Assembly: GCA_016787135.1 (NCBI GenBank)
Contig: JAEUVK010000026.1
Location: 1 to 56,890, forward strand
Direction of reading: 5' to 3'
Length of the DNA: 56,890 bases
From: Chitinophagaceae bacterium
GTDB taxonomy: Bacteria > Bacteroidota > Bacteroidia > Chitinophagales > Chitinophagaceae
Shown piece by piece: positions 1-7,178 of this stretch (its first letter is position 1; each line of letters begins with the position of its first letter). The notes beneath the pieces are model-generated. The model ran no database searches. It was not told the origin of the DNA and worked only from the letters and a program-made list of their open reading frames with translations. The translations under genes and the position numbers were made by a program.

Positions 1-537
1 AAAATCCACCAGTTTGGTGCGCAGCAGTTTCAGCGCTTTGCCCATGTGGTTCTCCACGGTTTTTTGGGAAATATCCAGTTTATCGGCGATCTCCCGGTAT
101 TTCATATCTTCAAAACGGCTTAGCTGGAAAACAGTGCGGCACTGTTCGGGCAGTTCATTCAGTGCTTCCCGGAACCGGGTCTCCAGTTCTTTGCTTACCA
201 TGCTTCCCCTCTGTTCCTGCTGCTCCTGTTTCATACTATATGCCACATGTAACTGGTGACGGGCCTTTACTTGCTGGTGCTTGAGATAATTGAGACTTTC
301 ATTATGGACGGCCCGGTAGAGGTAGGCAGTAAGCGAACCGGAAAAAGAAAGGGTTTCAGACCGCTCCCATAGCTTGAAGAATACCTGCTGTACCATCTCT
401 TCTGCTTCAGCCTCATCTTTCAGTATGGTAAAGGCATAGGCATGCAGGCTCTTAAAATGCGTTTTAAAAACCTGTTCGAATGCCTGCTCGTCCTTCCGGG
501 CCAGCAATGCGCCAACTGATCGATCCTGTATCTCCAT
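1..537 (-). CDS. RNA polymerase ECF sigma factor (partial, C-terminus cut)
   Basis: The reverse strand is open from an ATG at 537 to the window edge (179 codons, no stop). The protein has a region 2 with the pattern AYAFTILKDEAEAEEMVQQVFFKLW at about residues 36-60, where the FFKLWE segment is typical of Bacteroidetes FecI-like ECF sigma factors. A region 4 helix-turn-helix follows (YREIADKLDISQKTVENH, about residues 147-164). It should direct RNA polymerase to a small regulon. In this phylum the next gene is usually a FecR-type anti-sigma factor, which would lie left of the window. The last few residues and the stop are missing, so neither the full length nor the partner can be confirmed. 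Confidence 0.9.
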   Translation of the reverse strand, partial: MEIQDRSVGALLARKDEQAFEQVFKTHFKSLHAYAFTILKDEAEAEEMVQQVFFKLWERSETLSFSGSLTAYLYRAVHNESLNYLKHQQVKARHQLHVAYSMKQEQQEQRGSMVSKELETRFREALNELPEQCRTVFQLSRFEDMKYREIADKLDISQKTVENHMGKALKLLRTKLVDF

Positions 538-854
538 GCTGACGGACCTGTAACCTTTTTCCAGTAATAATGCTGCGCCCAAAAGTAATTTTTAATATAA
601 CAACCGGGAAACCATTCACCCCTATTCAGGGAGCAAAAAAGGATGGACTGCGGAATTGGGGGAATCAGTTGAGCTGCCGGAGGAACCCCGGAGTTAGTTT
701 CAGCCTGTTTATCCGGGCCTGCAAACCGGAAGAGGTTAATGACAAATCATGGGTCGGATTGTCCTAACGACAATACAAAAAGTATAACACTAAAAAGCTG
801 GTTTTCACCACCTGTATTTTTTTGTACCTTACGTCTTATAGCATCAATCTACGT

Positions 855-864
855 GTTGCCTGCT
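855..864. repeat. Left inverted repeat of cassette 1
   Basis: GTTGCCTGCT here is the exact reverse complement of 1764-1773, just after the stop of the orphan gene at 886-1752; the match extends one base outward to 11 bp (854-864 with 1764-1774). In an integron cassette the left end carries the TT-side of the cassette's own right core site, so it should mirror the inverse core after the gene. That is the arrangement seen here. Confidence 0.7.
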
Positions 865-877
865 ATTATATAGCGAC
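861..877 (+). repeat. Left copy of a direct repeat flanking the cassette pair
   Basis: TGCTATTATATAGCGAC. A near copy, TGCTGTTATAGCGAC, lies at 2700-2714. They differ by one substitution and a 2-nt indel, and they bracket both cassettes. Confidence 0.6.
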
Positions 878-885
878 ATTCTATC

Positions 886-1752
886 ATGATTACAGAAGAC
901 CAAATTCTTGCAAAGCTTGACGATTATAAATTTGGCTACTACTGCCAGTTTATAGACTTAGGTCATGTTTATTCATATCTCATAGACAGCCGACTTAATA
1001 TTTTCAAAGGTGATAATGACCAATGGGCAATTGCAGCCGAACGATTAGGTTTTAATCCAAGGGGTGGCGGCATTATGCTGGACATATATTATTTCGGGAA
1101 CTGCTTAACTGCTTTGGAGCATTACAATGGGCAAGACACAAACTATTATACAGTTTATCCTATTGAATGGAGCGACTTCAACGACACAGTTGACGGTGAA
1201 ACTCTAAAACCCAACGCAAAGTTTTGGAATATTAGAGGCAATCAAATTGAACTTACCCACGACAAGCAAGATTATATAAATGCTGGAATTGAACTTAAAG
1301 AATACGAGCCTGGAGAAATTTCATTAGAAGAAGTTGGTAGATTACTCATAACAAAACACCGTAACTTATTTAGAGCAACAGATAAAGAACTTCACAAATC
1401 AATCCCTGAGGAGCTTAAGAAAATATTTGTTATTGACGAATGGTATCATCGTGACTTCAATGAAATTATTCAGCCAACAATGAGTGACGAACATCTTCGG
1501 ACAACTTATGAGTTCAATAAAAATCTTGTTAGCGGAGAATACCCATTAGACTTTGAAACTTTTGCTTCTATGTTTAGGCAACAAGAAAAATCAACAAGTG
1601 AGTACAATCAATATCAAGACAACCGACCAAGTTCTTACGAAACGTGGCGGCTCATAGCTAAGGTCATTGCAACTGGTGACACAACTTTATATAAGCCGAC
1701 ATTAAAACCTAATTCTCATTGGACAAATTGGCCAGACTCTGGTAGCATGTGA
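886..1752 (+). CDS. Orphan cytosolic protein of unknown function (cassette cargo)
   Basis: 288 residues with an ATG start and no signal peptide or membrane segment. It is rich in aromatic and acidic residues, with repeated Tyr/Trp/Asn clusters (FGYYCQFIDLGHVYSYL near the start, HWTNWPDSGSM at the end). It resembles a Bacteroidetes family that I recall as carrying a DUF7003-type label, but I know no function for it and do not assign one. Base composition is clearly more AT-rich than the housekeeping genes around it, and codons are A/T-ending, which suggests acquisition. It is the only gene between the inverted repeats at 855 and 1764. As a cassette cargo beside a toxin-antitoxin pair it could be a defence, immunity or stress protein, but that is a guess from position. 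Confidence 0.75.
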   Translation: MITEDQILAKLDDYKFGYYCQFIDLGHVYSYLIDSRLNIFKGDNDQWAIAAERLGFNPRGGGIMLDIYYFGNCLTALEHYNGQDTNYYTVYPIEWSDFNDTVDGETLKPNAKFWNIRGNQIELTHDKQDYINAGIELKEYEPGEISLEEVGRLLITKHRNLFRATDKELHKSIPEELKKIFVIDEWYHRDFNEIIQPTMSDEHLRTTYEFNKNLVSGEYPLDFETFASMFRQQEKSTSEYNQYQDNRPSSYETWRLIAKVIATGDTTLYKPTLKPNSHWTNWPDSGSM

Positions 1753-1763
1753 CGACGAACAAC

Positions 1764-1969
1764 AGCAGGCAACATTCAGTTTTGCGTCAGCAGGGGGTGA
1801 TGAATAAATCCTCATCGCCAGTACTACTATCAGCTACATATCCGGCTGACCGAACACAGATGAGCAACAGAATATATTTTCAACTTTAGTATCTTTAATC
1901 GGCTGCAGTTCCACGCTGGACGTTTTCCAAATGCCCTGCCGAACGCAAAGGCTGTGGCCGTTAGCGGTG
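1764..1969. repeat. attC-like recombination site closing cassette 1
   Basis: An imperfect palindrome of about 200 bp. The inverse core AGCAGGCAAC (1764-1773) matches the cassette's left end. The left inner arm TTTGCGTCAGCAGGG (1781-1795) pairs with CCCTGCCGAACGCAAA (1934-1949) at 14 of 15 positions, with one unpaired extra base in the right arm. CAG (1777-1779) pairs with CTG (1952-1954), and AAC (1771-1773) with GTT (1960-1962). Paired outer and inner arms with an extrahelical base and a GTT junction are hallmarks of integron attC sites. The core GTTAGCG does not fit the textbook GTTRRRY exactly, so this is attC-like rather than proven attC. Confidence 0.55.
1960..1969. repeat. Left inverted repeat of cassette 2
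   Basis: GTTAGCGGTG here is the exact reverse complement of CACCGCTAAC at 2592-2601, immediately after the ParE stop. The pair encloses parDE and follows the same geometry as cassette 1. The G of GTT would belong to cassette 1 and TTAGCGGTG to cassette 2. Confidence 0.7.
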
Positions 1970-1998
1970 ATTTTATGAGGCATCCTATCCACTATAAT

Positions 1999-2017
1999 GT
2001 TACCAATTTTTGGTAAC
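1999..2017. promoter_or_regulatory. Operator palindrome upstream of parDE
   Basis: GTTACCAA-TTT-TTGGTAAC is a perfect 8-bp inverted repeat with a 3-bp centre. It covers the TTTG (-33) element of the promoter. ParD-type ribbon-helix-helix proteins bind such palindromes to repress their own operon, so this is the likely autoregulatory site. Confidence 0.7.
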
Positions 2018-2038
2018 TTCAGTTAATTTAATATCTTT
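2009..2038 (+). promoter_or_regulatory. Promoter of parDE (Bacteroidetes type)
   Basis: TTTG at 2009-2012, an 18-nt spacer, then TATCTTTA at 2031-2038 (consensus TAnnTTTG). The expected transcription start falls at or next to the ATG at 2044, so the mRNA would be leaderless or nearly so. Confidence 0.65.
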
Positions 2039-2043
2039 ACATC

Positions 2044-2295
2044 ATGGGAAGAAATACTTCAATATCATTAGGCGATCACTTTGAAAATTTTGTAGATACG
2101 AAAGTCTCGACTGGAAGGTTCAAGAATGCCAGCGAGGTTATTAGAGCCGGCCTTCGGCTATTGGAGGAGGAAGAAAACAAAATTGCTATGCTAAAGAAAG
2201 CTATTGCTGAAGGCTTTGACAGTGGCCTTGTGAAAAAATTTGACGCAAAAAAACATCTCGAAAAATTAAAAGCAACGAAGCGTAAGAATGCCTAA
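2044..2295 (+). CDS. parD: ParD-type antitoxin (ribbon-helix-helix)
   Basis: 83 residues. The N-terminal 45 residues have the ParD pattern: a short strand (NTSISLGDHF), then two helices around FVDTKVSTGRFKNASEVIRAGLRLLEEEE. The charged C-terminal half, rich in Lys, is the toxin-wrapping tail. It neutralises the ParE toxin encoded next, overlapping by 8 nt, and should repress the operon through the palindrome at 1999-2017. The ATG is the only sensible start and leaves almost no leader. AT-rich, and a member of the cassette island. Confidence 0.9.
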   Translation: MGRNTSISLGDHFENFVDTKVSTGRFKNASEVIRAGLRLLEEEENKIAMLKKAIAEGFDSGLVKKFDAKKHLEKLKATKRKNA

Positions 2296-2587
2296 GTATA
2301 TTCTTACCAATAAAGCTCTTGAAGATTTGTCAAAAATTTGGGATTATACTTTCGAAGTTTGGTCCGAAGCCCAAGCTGACAAGTATTATTATATGATTCT
2401 TGACTCTTGTGACGAATTAGCAAATGAAAGTGTTGCTGGCAAAAAATACCCGGAAATACATAAGGATATTCTTGGATATAAAATCGGGCAGCATATAATA
2501 TTTTATAGACCGGTTAAAAACGATAGGATTGAAGTAGTGAGAATACTTCACGTTCGAATGGATTTAAAGAATAGAATCCGGGAATAA
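2288..2587 (+). CDS. parE: ParE/RelE-superfamily toxin
   Basis: 99 residues, the usual ParE length. It starts inside the antitoxin gene (8-nt overlap), which implies translational coupling. The pattern YILTNKALEDLSKIWDYT at the start and YKIGQHIIFYRP...VEVVRILHVRMDLKNRI at the end (residues about 60-95) is the ParE fold, including the RILHxRMD segment. Family members of the ParE branch poison DNA gyrase, and related RelE proteins cut mRNA. The sequence resembles ParE more, but the target cannot be settled here. It stabilises the cassette it rides on. Confidence 0.9.
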   Translation: MPKYILTNKALEDLSKIWDYTFEVWSEAQADKYYYMILDSCDELANESVAGKKYPEIHKDILGYKIGQHIIFYRPVKNDRIEVVRILHVRMDLKNRIRE

Positions 2588-2591
2588 AAAC

Positions 2592-2729
2592 CACCGCTAA
2601 CATGGGTGACCGATGCACAACTACCCGCTGGAAAAACAAAACAATAAAAATTCTTTTCGCTTTTTGAAGTTTATTGACCGAAGTCTTTGTTCAGCTTTTT
2701 GCTGTTATAGCGACGGGTTGTACCGGTGG
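2592..2729. repeat. attC-like site closing cassette 2
   Basis: Starts with CACCGCTAAC (2592-2601), mirror of 1960-1969. An inner arm ACCGATGCACAACTACCCGCT (2609-2629) pairs imperfectly with AGCGACGGGTTGTACCGG (2709-2726), with ACCG, ACAAC and CCG blocks matching. Weaker than the site of cassette 1, and the right core is not clear. GTTATAGCG at 2704-2712 is a possible core. Confidence 0.4.
2700..2714 (+). repeat. Right copy of the direct repeat flanking the cassette pair
   Basis: TGCTGTTATAGCGAC, near copy of 861-877. Because the left copy sits at the start of cassette 1, this copy may mark the start of a third, decayed cassette. Confidence 0.55.
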
Positions 2730-3056
2730 ATGTGAAAAATGAAAAAACAAAGGCTTTGCAGCCCGTTTTTAAGCTCTTCACAATACCGCCTTACTCTCCC
2801 GATACAGTATGGATGCTGTATGGATGAAGCATACTAAAAGCGTTCGAACTAAGGGCCAGTTGTAAAGGTTCAGTAACTGCCCGGCCTGGATAGTTTATTG
2901 CCAGCCTGTTACTAATGCGGCAGATACAGGTAGTGGCGACCTGGCAGACCCTGCCTCCCGAACAACATCGCCCGGATGGGCAGGTAGTTGATCAGGATAA
3001 GCCTGTAAGCGCTTATTTACAAGCCTCCTTCTTATTTTTAAGGCAAATTGTTACCG

Positions 3057-3629
3057 ATGTGGGACCTGTTCCATAAGCATATCAGCCGCTATGTTTCCCT
3101 GACCGAAAAGGAATTTGAACCGGTGAAGTCATTCTTTGTTCCCAGGAGATACAAAAAGAAACAGTTCATCCTGCAGGAAGGCGATGTATGCCGCCATGAG
3201 TCCTTTATAGTAAAGGGATGTACAAGAACCTATGACATCAGCCCGGAAGGACAGGAACATATCCTGCAGTTCGGCATTGAAGACTGGTGGATCGGCGATC
3301 TGTATAGTTACCTGTCCGGCACAGCTTCCAGGTGCAATATTGATTGTATAGAAGATACCGAAGTGCTGCAGATCACCCGTGAACAGCAGGAAGCATTGTT
3401 TGCCGAAGTTCCTGCCATGGAACGATTCTTCAGGATACTGATCCAGAATGCGTTCATTGCTTCCCAAAGCAGGATACTGACCAACCTGAGCAGATCAGGC
3501 AAAGAACGATATGCTGATTTCATCGCTCAGTACCCGCTTATAGACCAAAGAGTTCCCGACCACCAGATAGCTTCCTATTTAGGCCTCACGCCACAAAGCC
3601 TTAGCCGCATCCGCAGCCGCCGGGTCTGA
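3057..3629 (+). CDS. Crp/Fnr-family transcriptional regulator
   Basis: 190 residues from ATG 3057; a TTG three codons upstream is less likely. The N-terminal cyclic-nucleotide-binding-like beta barrel spans about residues 20-110 (QFILQEGDVCRHESFIVKGC). A C-terminal helix-turn-helix ends in LGLTPQSLSRIRSRR, the typical Bacteroidetes Crp-like terminus. The exact cAMP-binding residues are not conserved, as is usual in this branch, so the ligand is unknown. It lies 108 bp upstream of, and in the same direction as, doxX and the AhpD-like gene, which it probably controls. The C-terminus is a little short but looks complete. Confidence 0.88.
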   Translation: MWDLFHKHISRYVSLTEKEFEPVKSFFVPRRYKKKQFILQEGDVCRHESFIVKGCTRTYDISPEGQEHILQFGIEDWWIGDLYSYLSGTASRCNIDCIEDTEVLQITREQQEALFAEVPAMERFFRILIQNAFIASQSRILTNLSRSGKERYADFIAQYPLIDQRVPDHQIASYLGLTPQSLSRIRSRRV

Positions 3630-3737
3630 AATACTTAACATAGGTTAACGGAATTAGTTACCCCGGGTGATTGGCAGGGCCTTCCGGTTGATAGCATTTT
3701 TGTATCGTCAATTTTAAACAGTACAAAAATCATCAAC

Positions 3738-4193
3738 ATGAAAAAATTATTACTACAGACAGATAGTTCAAATATCGCAGCTACTGTCGCAAGGCTGACA
3801 TTAGCCATCATTCTGTTTCCCCATGGCGCCCAGAAAATGCTCGGCTGGTACGGTGGATACGGGTTTGAAGGAACAATGGCTTTCTTCACAGATGTGAAGA
3901 ACATCCCTTACCTGATCGGGCTCATAGTGATCCTGGTCGAATTCGCCGGGCCATTCTTCCTGCTGGCAGGCATTGGTACACGGTTATGGGCACTGCTGAT
4001 CATTGCCGACATGACCGGTATCATATTCTCCTCGCATACCCAGTATGGCTTTTTTATCAACTGGTTTGGCAACCAGGCGGGAGAAGGGTTTGAATACCAT
4101 CTGCTGGCGATCGGTCTTGCTTTGACCTCTCTCATTTCAGGTGGCGGTAAACTATCACTTGATGCAGTATTCGCTAAAAAACCAAACAAATAA
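3738..4193 (+). CDS. DoxX-family membrane protein
   Basis: 151 residues with four hydrophobic segments, at roughly residues 14-34, 56-77, 82-102 and 122-140. The opening VARLTLAIILFPHGAQKMLGWYGG is the DoxX signature. DoxX proteins are small inner-membrane proteins tied to redox or sulfur metabolism, often beside thiol peroxidase-like proteins. Here an AhpD-like protein follows after 10 bp, so they form one transcription unit, and a Crp-like regulator precedes them. The ATG follows a purine-rich stretch. Confidence 0.88.
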   Translation: MKKLLLQTDSSNIAATVARLTLAIILFPHGAQKMLGWYGGYGFEGTMAFFTDVKNIPYLIGLIVILVEFAGPFFLLAGIGTRLWALLIIADMTGIIFSSHTQYGFFINWFGNQAGEGFEYHLLAIGLALTSLISGGGKLSLDAVFAKKPNK

Positions 4194-4203
4194 ACCTTTT
4201 TAT

Positions 4204-4713
4204 ATGAAACAGACGATCACCAAAGAACAGGTGTACGACATAGCTACCGAAAATTTCGGTTTGATACCCGGTATCATCAGGGAACTTGCGGAAAGAAGTG
4301 CAGCTACGGCCTATTTATTCACGTATGGCACAGCTATCATGGAAAGTGCTTCTTTCAGTCACATAGAAATGAATGCCATCGAGCTGAAGATATCTGCACT
4401 GAACCACTGTGAATCCTGTATCAAAGGACATAGTTTTCTTTTACAACGGGCCGGCATGACCGAAAGCGATATTACAGCCATTAAAACAGGTAGCCCCACC
4501 GGGAATGAACGCATCAATATGCTGCTGCAGGCCACGGAGTATATCTTTTTTGCCGGCGGAGGTGAATACCCCGGCCATGTGATACAATACCTGCAGGAAA
4601 ATCTTTCAGAAAAAGAACTGGTGGATATCATCGGCCTGATAGCTGTCAAAACAATCGCCAACTATACCAACAACTACCTGGCAACAGTCAAAAAGTACTC
4701 CGTCCATCAATAA
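4204..4713 (+). CDS. AhpD-like / carboxymuconolactone decarboxylase-fold protein
   Basis: 169 residues from ATG 4204. The key motif is HCESCIKGH at about residues 76-84, the CxxC plus His of AhpD-type alkylhydroperoxidases, preceded by a conserved Glu (IEMNAIELKISALNHC). AhpD proteins reduce a peroxiredoxin or act directly on peroxides through the CxxC pair. Adjacent DoxX and a Crp/Fnr regulator suggest an oxidative or thiol stress unit. An upstream in-frame start at 4141 would lie inside doxX and is rejected. Confidence 0.88.
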   Translation: MKQTITKEQVYDIATENFGLIPGIIRELAERSAATAYLFTYGTAIMESASFSHIEMNAIELKISALNHCESCIKGHSFLLQRAGMTESDITAIKTGSPTGNERINMLLQATEYIFFAGGGEYPGHVIQYLQENLSEKELVDIIGLIAVKTIANYTNNYLATVKKYSVHQ

Positions 4714-4757
4714 CAAGCAGGTTACCCGGAAGGCTGTTTCGAAAGGACAGCCTTCAT

Positions 4758-5774
4758 TTACAACTGTGATATTTCCTCCCACACAGACAGCAACACCGGT
4801 ATCCCCTTTTCCAGGTTTCTCTTTCGTGTTGCCAGTACTCTTTCGCCCGGGTACACCGTTTTACCACTTCCATCAGTCATGGCTGAATGGTGATAATCCC
4901 TGATAATATTTTCCAGGATGGTATTAACAGAAGAGGAGGAAGCCAGTCCGGAGGTATTGATAGCAATAAAGACCTGTGATAATCCATACTCAACTTCTTT
5001 GCTGCTGATCTCGTGTGTAGCCAGGCCTCCGGATAATATTGTGGCGAGCATGTCCAATAATAACGCCATCCCCGCTCCTTTCCAGTAACCTGCCGGCAAT
5101 GGTCTTTTCGATTCGATGATCATTCCAGGATCATTGGTCAGGTTCCCATGAATATCAAACCCGCCGTTTACAGCCAGTTTCTCATTTCGCATTTTTGCCT
5201 GGTGTAAAGCGCCGAACGAATATTGACTCATGGCCATATCCAGCACAATTGCTTCATCGTTATAAGGAATGGCAATAACAAGCGGATTATTCCCCAGTTT
5301 TCTTTCCACCCCTCCCCACACCGGCATATTGGCAATTGTATTCGTAAACCCGATGAACACATATCCTTTCCTCGCTGCATGCCAGCCATAGGTACCACCT
5401 CTCATCCAGTGATTGGTATTGCTTAATGCTACACAACCGATGCCTGACCGATCGGCCAGTTGCATAGCCCTTTCCGTTGCAACGATCGCATTCAAAGGTC
5501 CCGGACCGAGATGGCCATCCCATTGCTCTATATTTCCAAAACCATTTTTCAATGATGGCTCAGCATCCGGTTTTACAAACCCTTTCTTACTATAGTTTAC
5601 AAAAGCGGCAAAGCGGTTCACGCCATGCGTATAGATCCCGTCAAGGCTGCTGGCAGTAAATATCTCTGCACATTGCTTTGCTTTTATCTCACTAAATCCC
5701 ACCCTTATCAGTTTTTGGCAGAATTCATTCTGCATTGTATTTACAGGAATGAGGATATTATCTCCGGCAGGCAT
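4758..5774 (-). CDS. Ldh/YiaK-family NAD(P)-dependent dehydrogenase, probably 3-dehydro-L-gulonate 2-dehydrogenase
   Basis: 338 residues from ATG 5774; an ATG at 5828 would add 18 residues that do not match the family start. It belongs to the malate/L-lactate dehydrogenase family with a non-Rossmann fold. It carries GIYTHGVNRF (catalytic-His region), NTNHWMRGGTYGWHA, NTIANMPVWGG and GYWKGAGMALLLDMLA, all close to E. coli YiaK/DlgD. Such enzymes reduce 2,3-diketo-L-gulonate, an ascorbate breakdown product. No other ascorbate-pathway gene is nearby, so the substrate is an inference from family likeness. The gene stands alone, convergent with the AhpD-like gene. Confidence 0.82.
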   Translation of the reverse strand: MPAGDNILIPVNTMQNEFCQKLIRVGFSEIKAKQCAEIFTASSLDGIYTHGVNRFAAFVNYSKKGFVKPDAEPSLKNGFGNIEQWDGHLGPGPLNAIVATERAMQLADRSGIGCVALSNTNHWMRGGTYGWHAARKGYVFIGFTNTIANMPVWGGVERKLGNNPLVIAIPYNDEAIVLDMAMSQYSFGALHQAKMRNEKLAVNGGFDIHGNLTNDPGMIIESKRPLPAGYWKGAGMALLLDMLATILSGGLATHEISSKEVEYGLSQVFIAINTSGLASSSSVNTILENIIRDYHHSAMTDGSGKTVYPGERVLATRKRNLEKGIPVLLSVWEEISQL

Positions 5775-5942
5775 TTTTCTAAAGTTTAATTGTGTCACAA
5801 AGTACATTATCCGGCAATCAGTAAACATAGCAGGATAGGATCAGCGTATTATATTTTATAATTTCCCTGCGAGGCATCTTAACAGAATTTTTATATGATC
5901 CGGCCGGATAAATGCGTTCTTCGCTGACCACAAGCCTATGTA

Positions 5943-7031
5943 ATGAAAAAATTACCTGCTTCCTGCCTTTCCCGGCAGGATATGAGAACAGGGACCCATC
6001 ATTTTCTGAAAACGGCTTTTCTTATTTCATTACTCACGACACCTTTCGTAACTACCGGCCAGGGACCCGGTAAACTACAAAGAGATAACAAGCCTGCGAT
6101 CCTTTCGATCGCTTACTTTATTGAAAGCGCCAATAATTCGGTCAACTCCCTAAGCGGGTTGCTGAAAAAAGATAATTACCGGAACAAGATCACCACGCTC
6201 AACAATCCTGTCAATAATGAACTCGGGTTCAGCCTGAAAAATGAGATACTGGCGGCGCTGAAACCTATCCTTGATAAAGTAAAACGGACCGATCCTAAAA
6301 AATTCAAAGATGTCATTGAGAATTTTCTGACCAATCCTGAAGAAAACGGGATCAGCTCTGTCAAAAAATACCTGCCTGTTCTCGGCATATTCAGTACGGT
6401 ACTATCGCTGGTAGGCAATCTTGTGATCGTTGAAAGGAACATCACCCGGGAAGACCTCAACCAGTTCATCACAAAAGTGCAGCAATATTTCTCCCAGTAC
6501 GAGAAACTGAATACCATCAACGAGCAGTTTGGCCATCATTTACAGGAACTGGTAGAGCGGTCAGAAGAAATAAAAGAAGAACTGAAAGAGTTCCTCATCG
6601 ATTGTATCTGCACAATGGACAAAGCCATAACAAAACAATCCCTGGCGAATGTGCAGGTGGAGGCACTTATCCAGCGTCACTACGATCCGCAAAAACTCCA
6701 GACCTGGCTCGACACCGCCCGTTGCAGGACCAATGAGCTGATGTATCCGTTCGATGCGCCTACCAGTGCGAAACTTCTGACTGCCGGGGTAAAAAAACTA
6801 CAAAAAGAATTCGAGGCCCTCTACAGTGATAATTACAAACAACTCAAAGAACTGCTGGCTTCCTTAAAGAACACTATACCCGACCTTAACGAAGGACAAC
6901 TTGCCAAAACCAACAGCGAGATCGATAAACTGTACAACGATAGCCGCCAGGCCGATGTGATAAATCTCAATATAAATCATGTAGAAGAGCGGATGAATAC
7001 CCTTTGCCGGATCATTAACTCAAACAGGTAA
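5943..7031 (+). CDS. Exported, mostly helical protein of unknown function
   Basis: 362 residues. The start is ambiguous: ATG 5943 gives a long basic n-region, and Met14 (5982) would give a more ordinary signal peptide ending near TTGQG at about residue 40. Then follow long amphipathic helices, one hydrophobic stretch at about residues 143-166 (YLPVLGIFSTVLSLVGNLVIV), and a charged coiled-coil-like region with runs such as EEIKEELKEFL at about residues 208-218. Two Cys sit close together near residue 221. The layout of helices around one buried hydrophobic segment recalls alpha-helical pore-forming proteins, but I see no family motif. The gene is solitary. Confidence 0.7.
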   Translation: MKKLPASCLSRQDMRTGTHHFLKTAFLISLLTTPFVTTGQGPGKLQRDNKPAILSIAYFIESANNSVNSLSGLLKKDNYRNKITTLNNPVNNELGFSLKNEILAALKPILDKVKRTDPKKFKDVIENFLTNPEENGISSVKKYLPVLGIFSTVLSLVGNLVIVERNITREDLNQFITKVQQYFSQYEKLNTINEQFGHHLQELVERSEEIKEELKEFLIDCICTMDKAITKQSLANVQVEALIQRHYDPQKLQTWLDTARCRTNELMYPFDAPTSAKLLTAGVKKLQKEFEALYSDNYKQLKELLASLKNTIPDLNEGQLAKTNSEIDKLYNDSRQADVINLNINHVEERMNTLCRIINSNR

Positions 7032-7102
7032 AACAACATACTCATAAACCGGCTCCCGCCATCAATTCAGGTAATGATTTCTGCAATCCGTACATGGCAG
7101 AG

Positions 7103-7133
7103 TTGACGCCGGTATGATCGTTAAATAAATTTG
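7103..7133 (+). promoter_or_regulatory. Promoter (Bacteroidetes type)
   Basis: TTG at 7103-7105, a 20-nt spacer and a perfect TAAATTTG at 7126-7133. The start codon of the next gene is at 7179. Confidence 0.6.
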
Positions 7134-7178
7134 CTCCTTTAAACCTTTTGATCAAAACCAACCATTAAACCTTATTTC

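Larger units (their letters stand above)
538..885. other. Intergenic region, left flank of the cassette island
   Basis: No convincing gene. A 65-codon open frame at 570-767 has no ribosome site and an unconvincing composition. The region holds the promoter area of the leftward sigma factor and, from about 850, the left boundary of the cassette island. A weak TTTTTTTG-type element near 819-828 could drive the rightward orphan gene. Confidence 0.5.
2588..3056. other. Intergenic region with cassette remnant
   Basis: No gene that I can support. The first 140 bp form the attC-like site and contain the right direct-repeat copy (2700-2714). From about 2715 to 3010 there is apparently degenerate sequence, including a short tandem of GTATGGATG near 2809-2825. 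The last 50 bp must hold the promoter of the Crp-like gene. Confidence 0.5.

Noticed and set aside
570..767. A 65-codon open frame upstream of the cassette island
   Set aside because: No ribosome site, no similarity I recognise, and arbitrary composition.
1800..1819. Small hairpin around 1796-1819 as a terminator of the orphan gene
   Set aside because: The arms GGTGATGA and TCATCGCC pair at 7 of 8 positions, but no T tract follows and it lies inside the attC-like loop region.
4141..4203. Upstream start for the AhpD-like gene
   Set aside because: It would begin inside doxX; ATG 4204 gives the family start and a normal 10-bp spacing.
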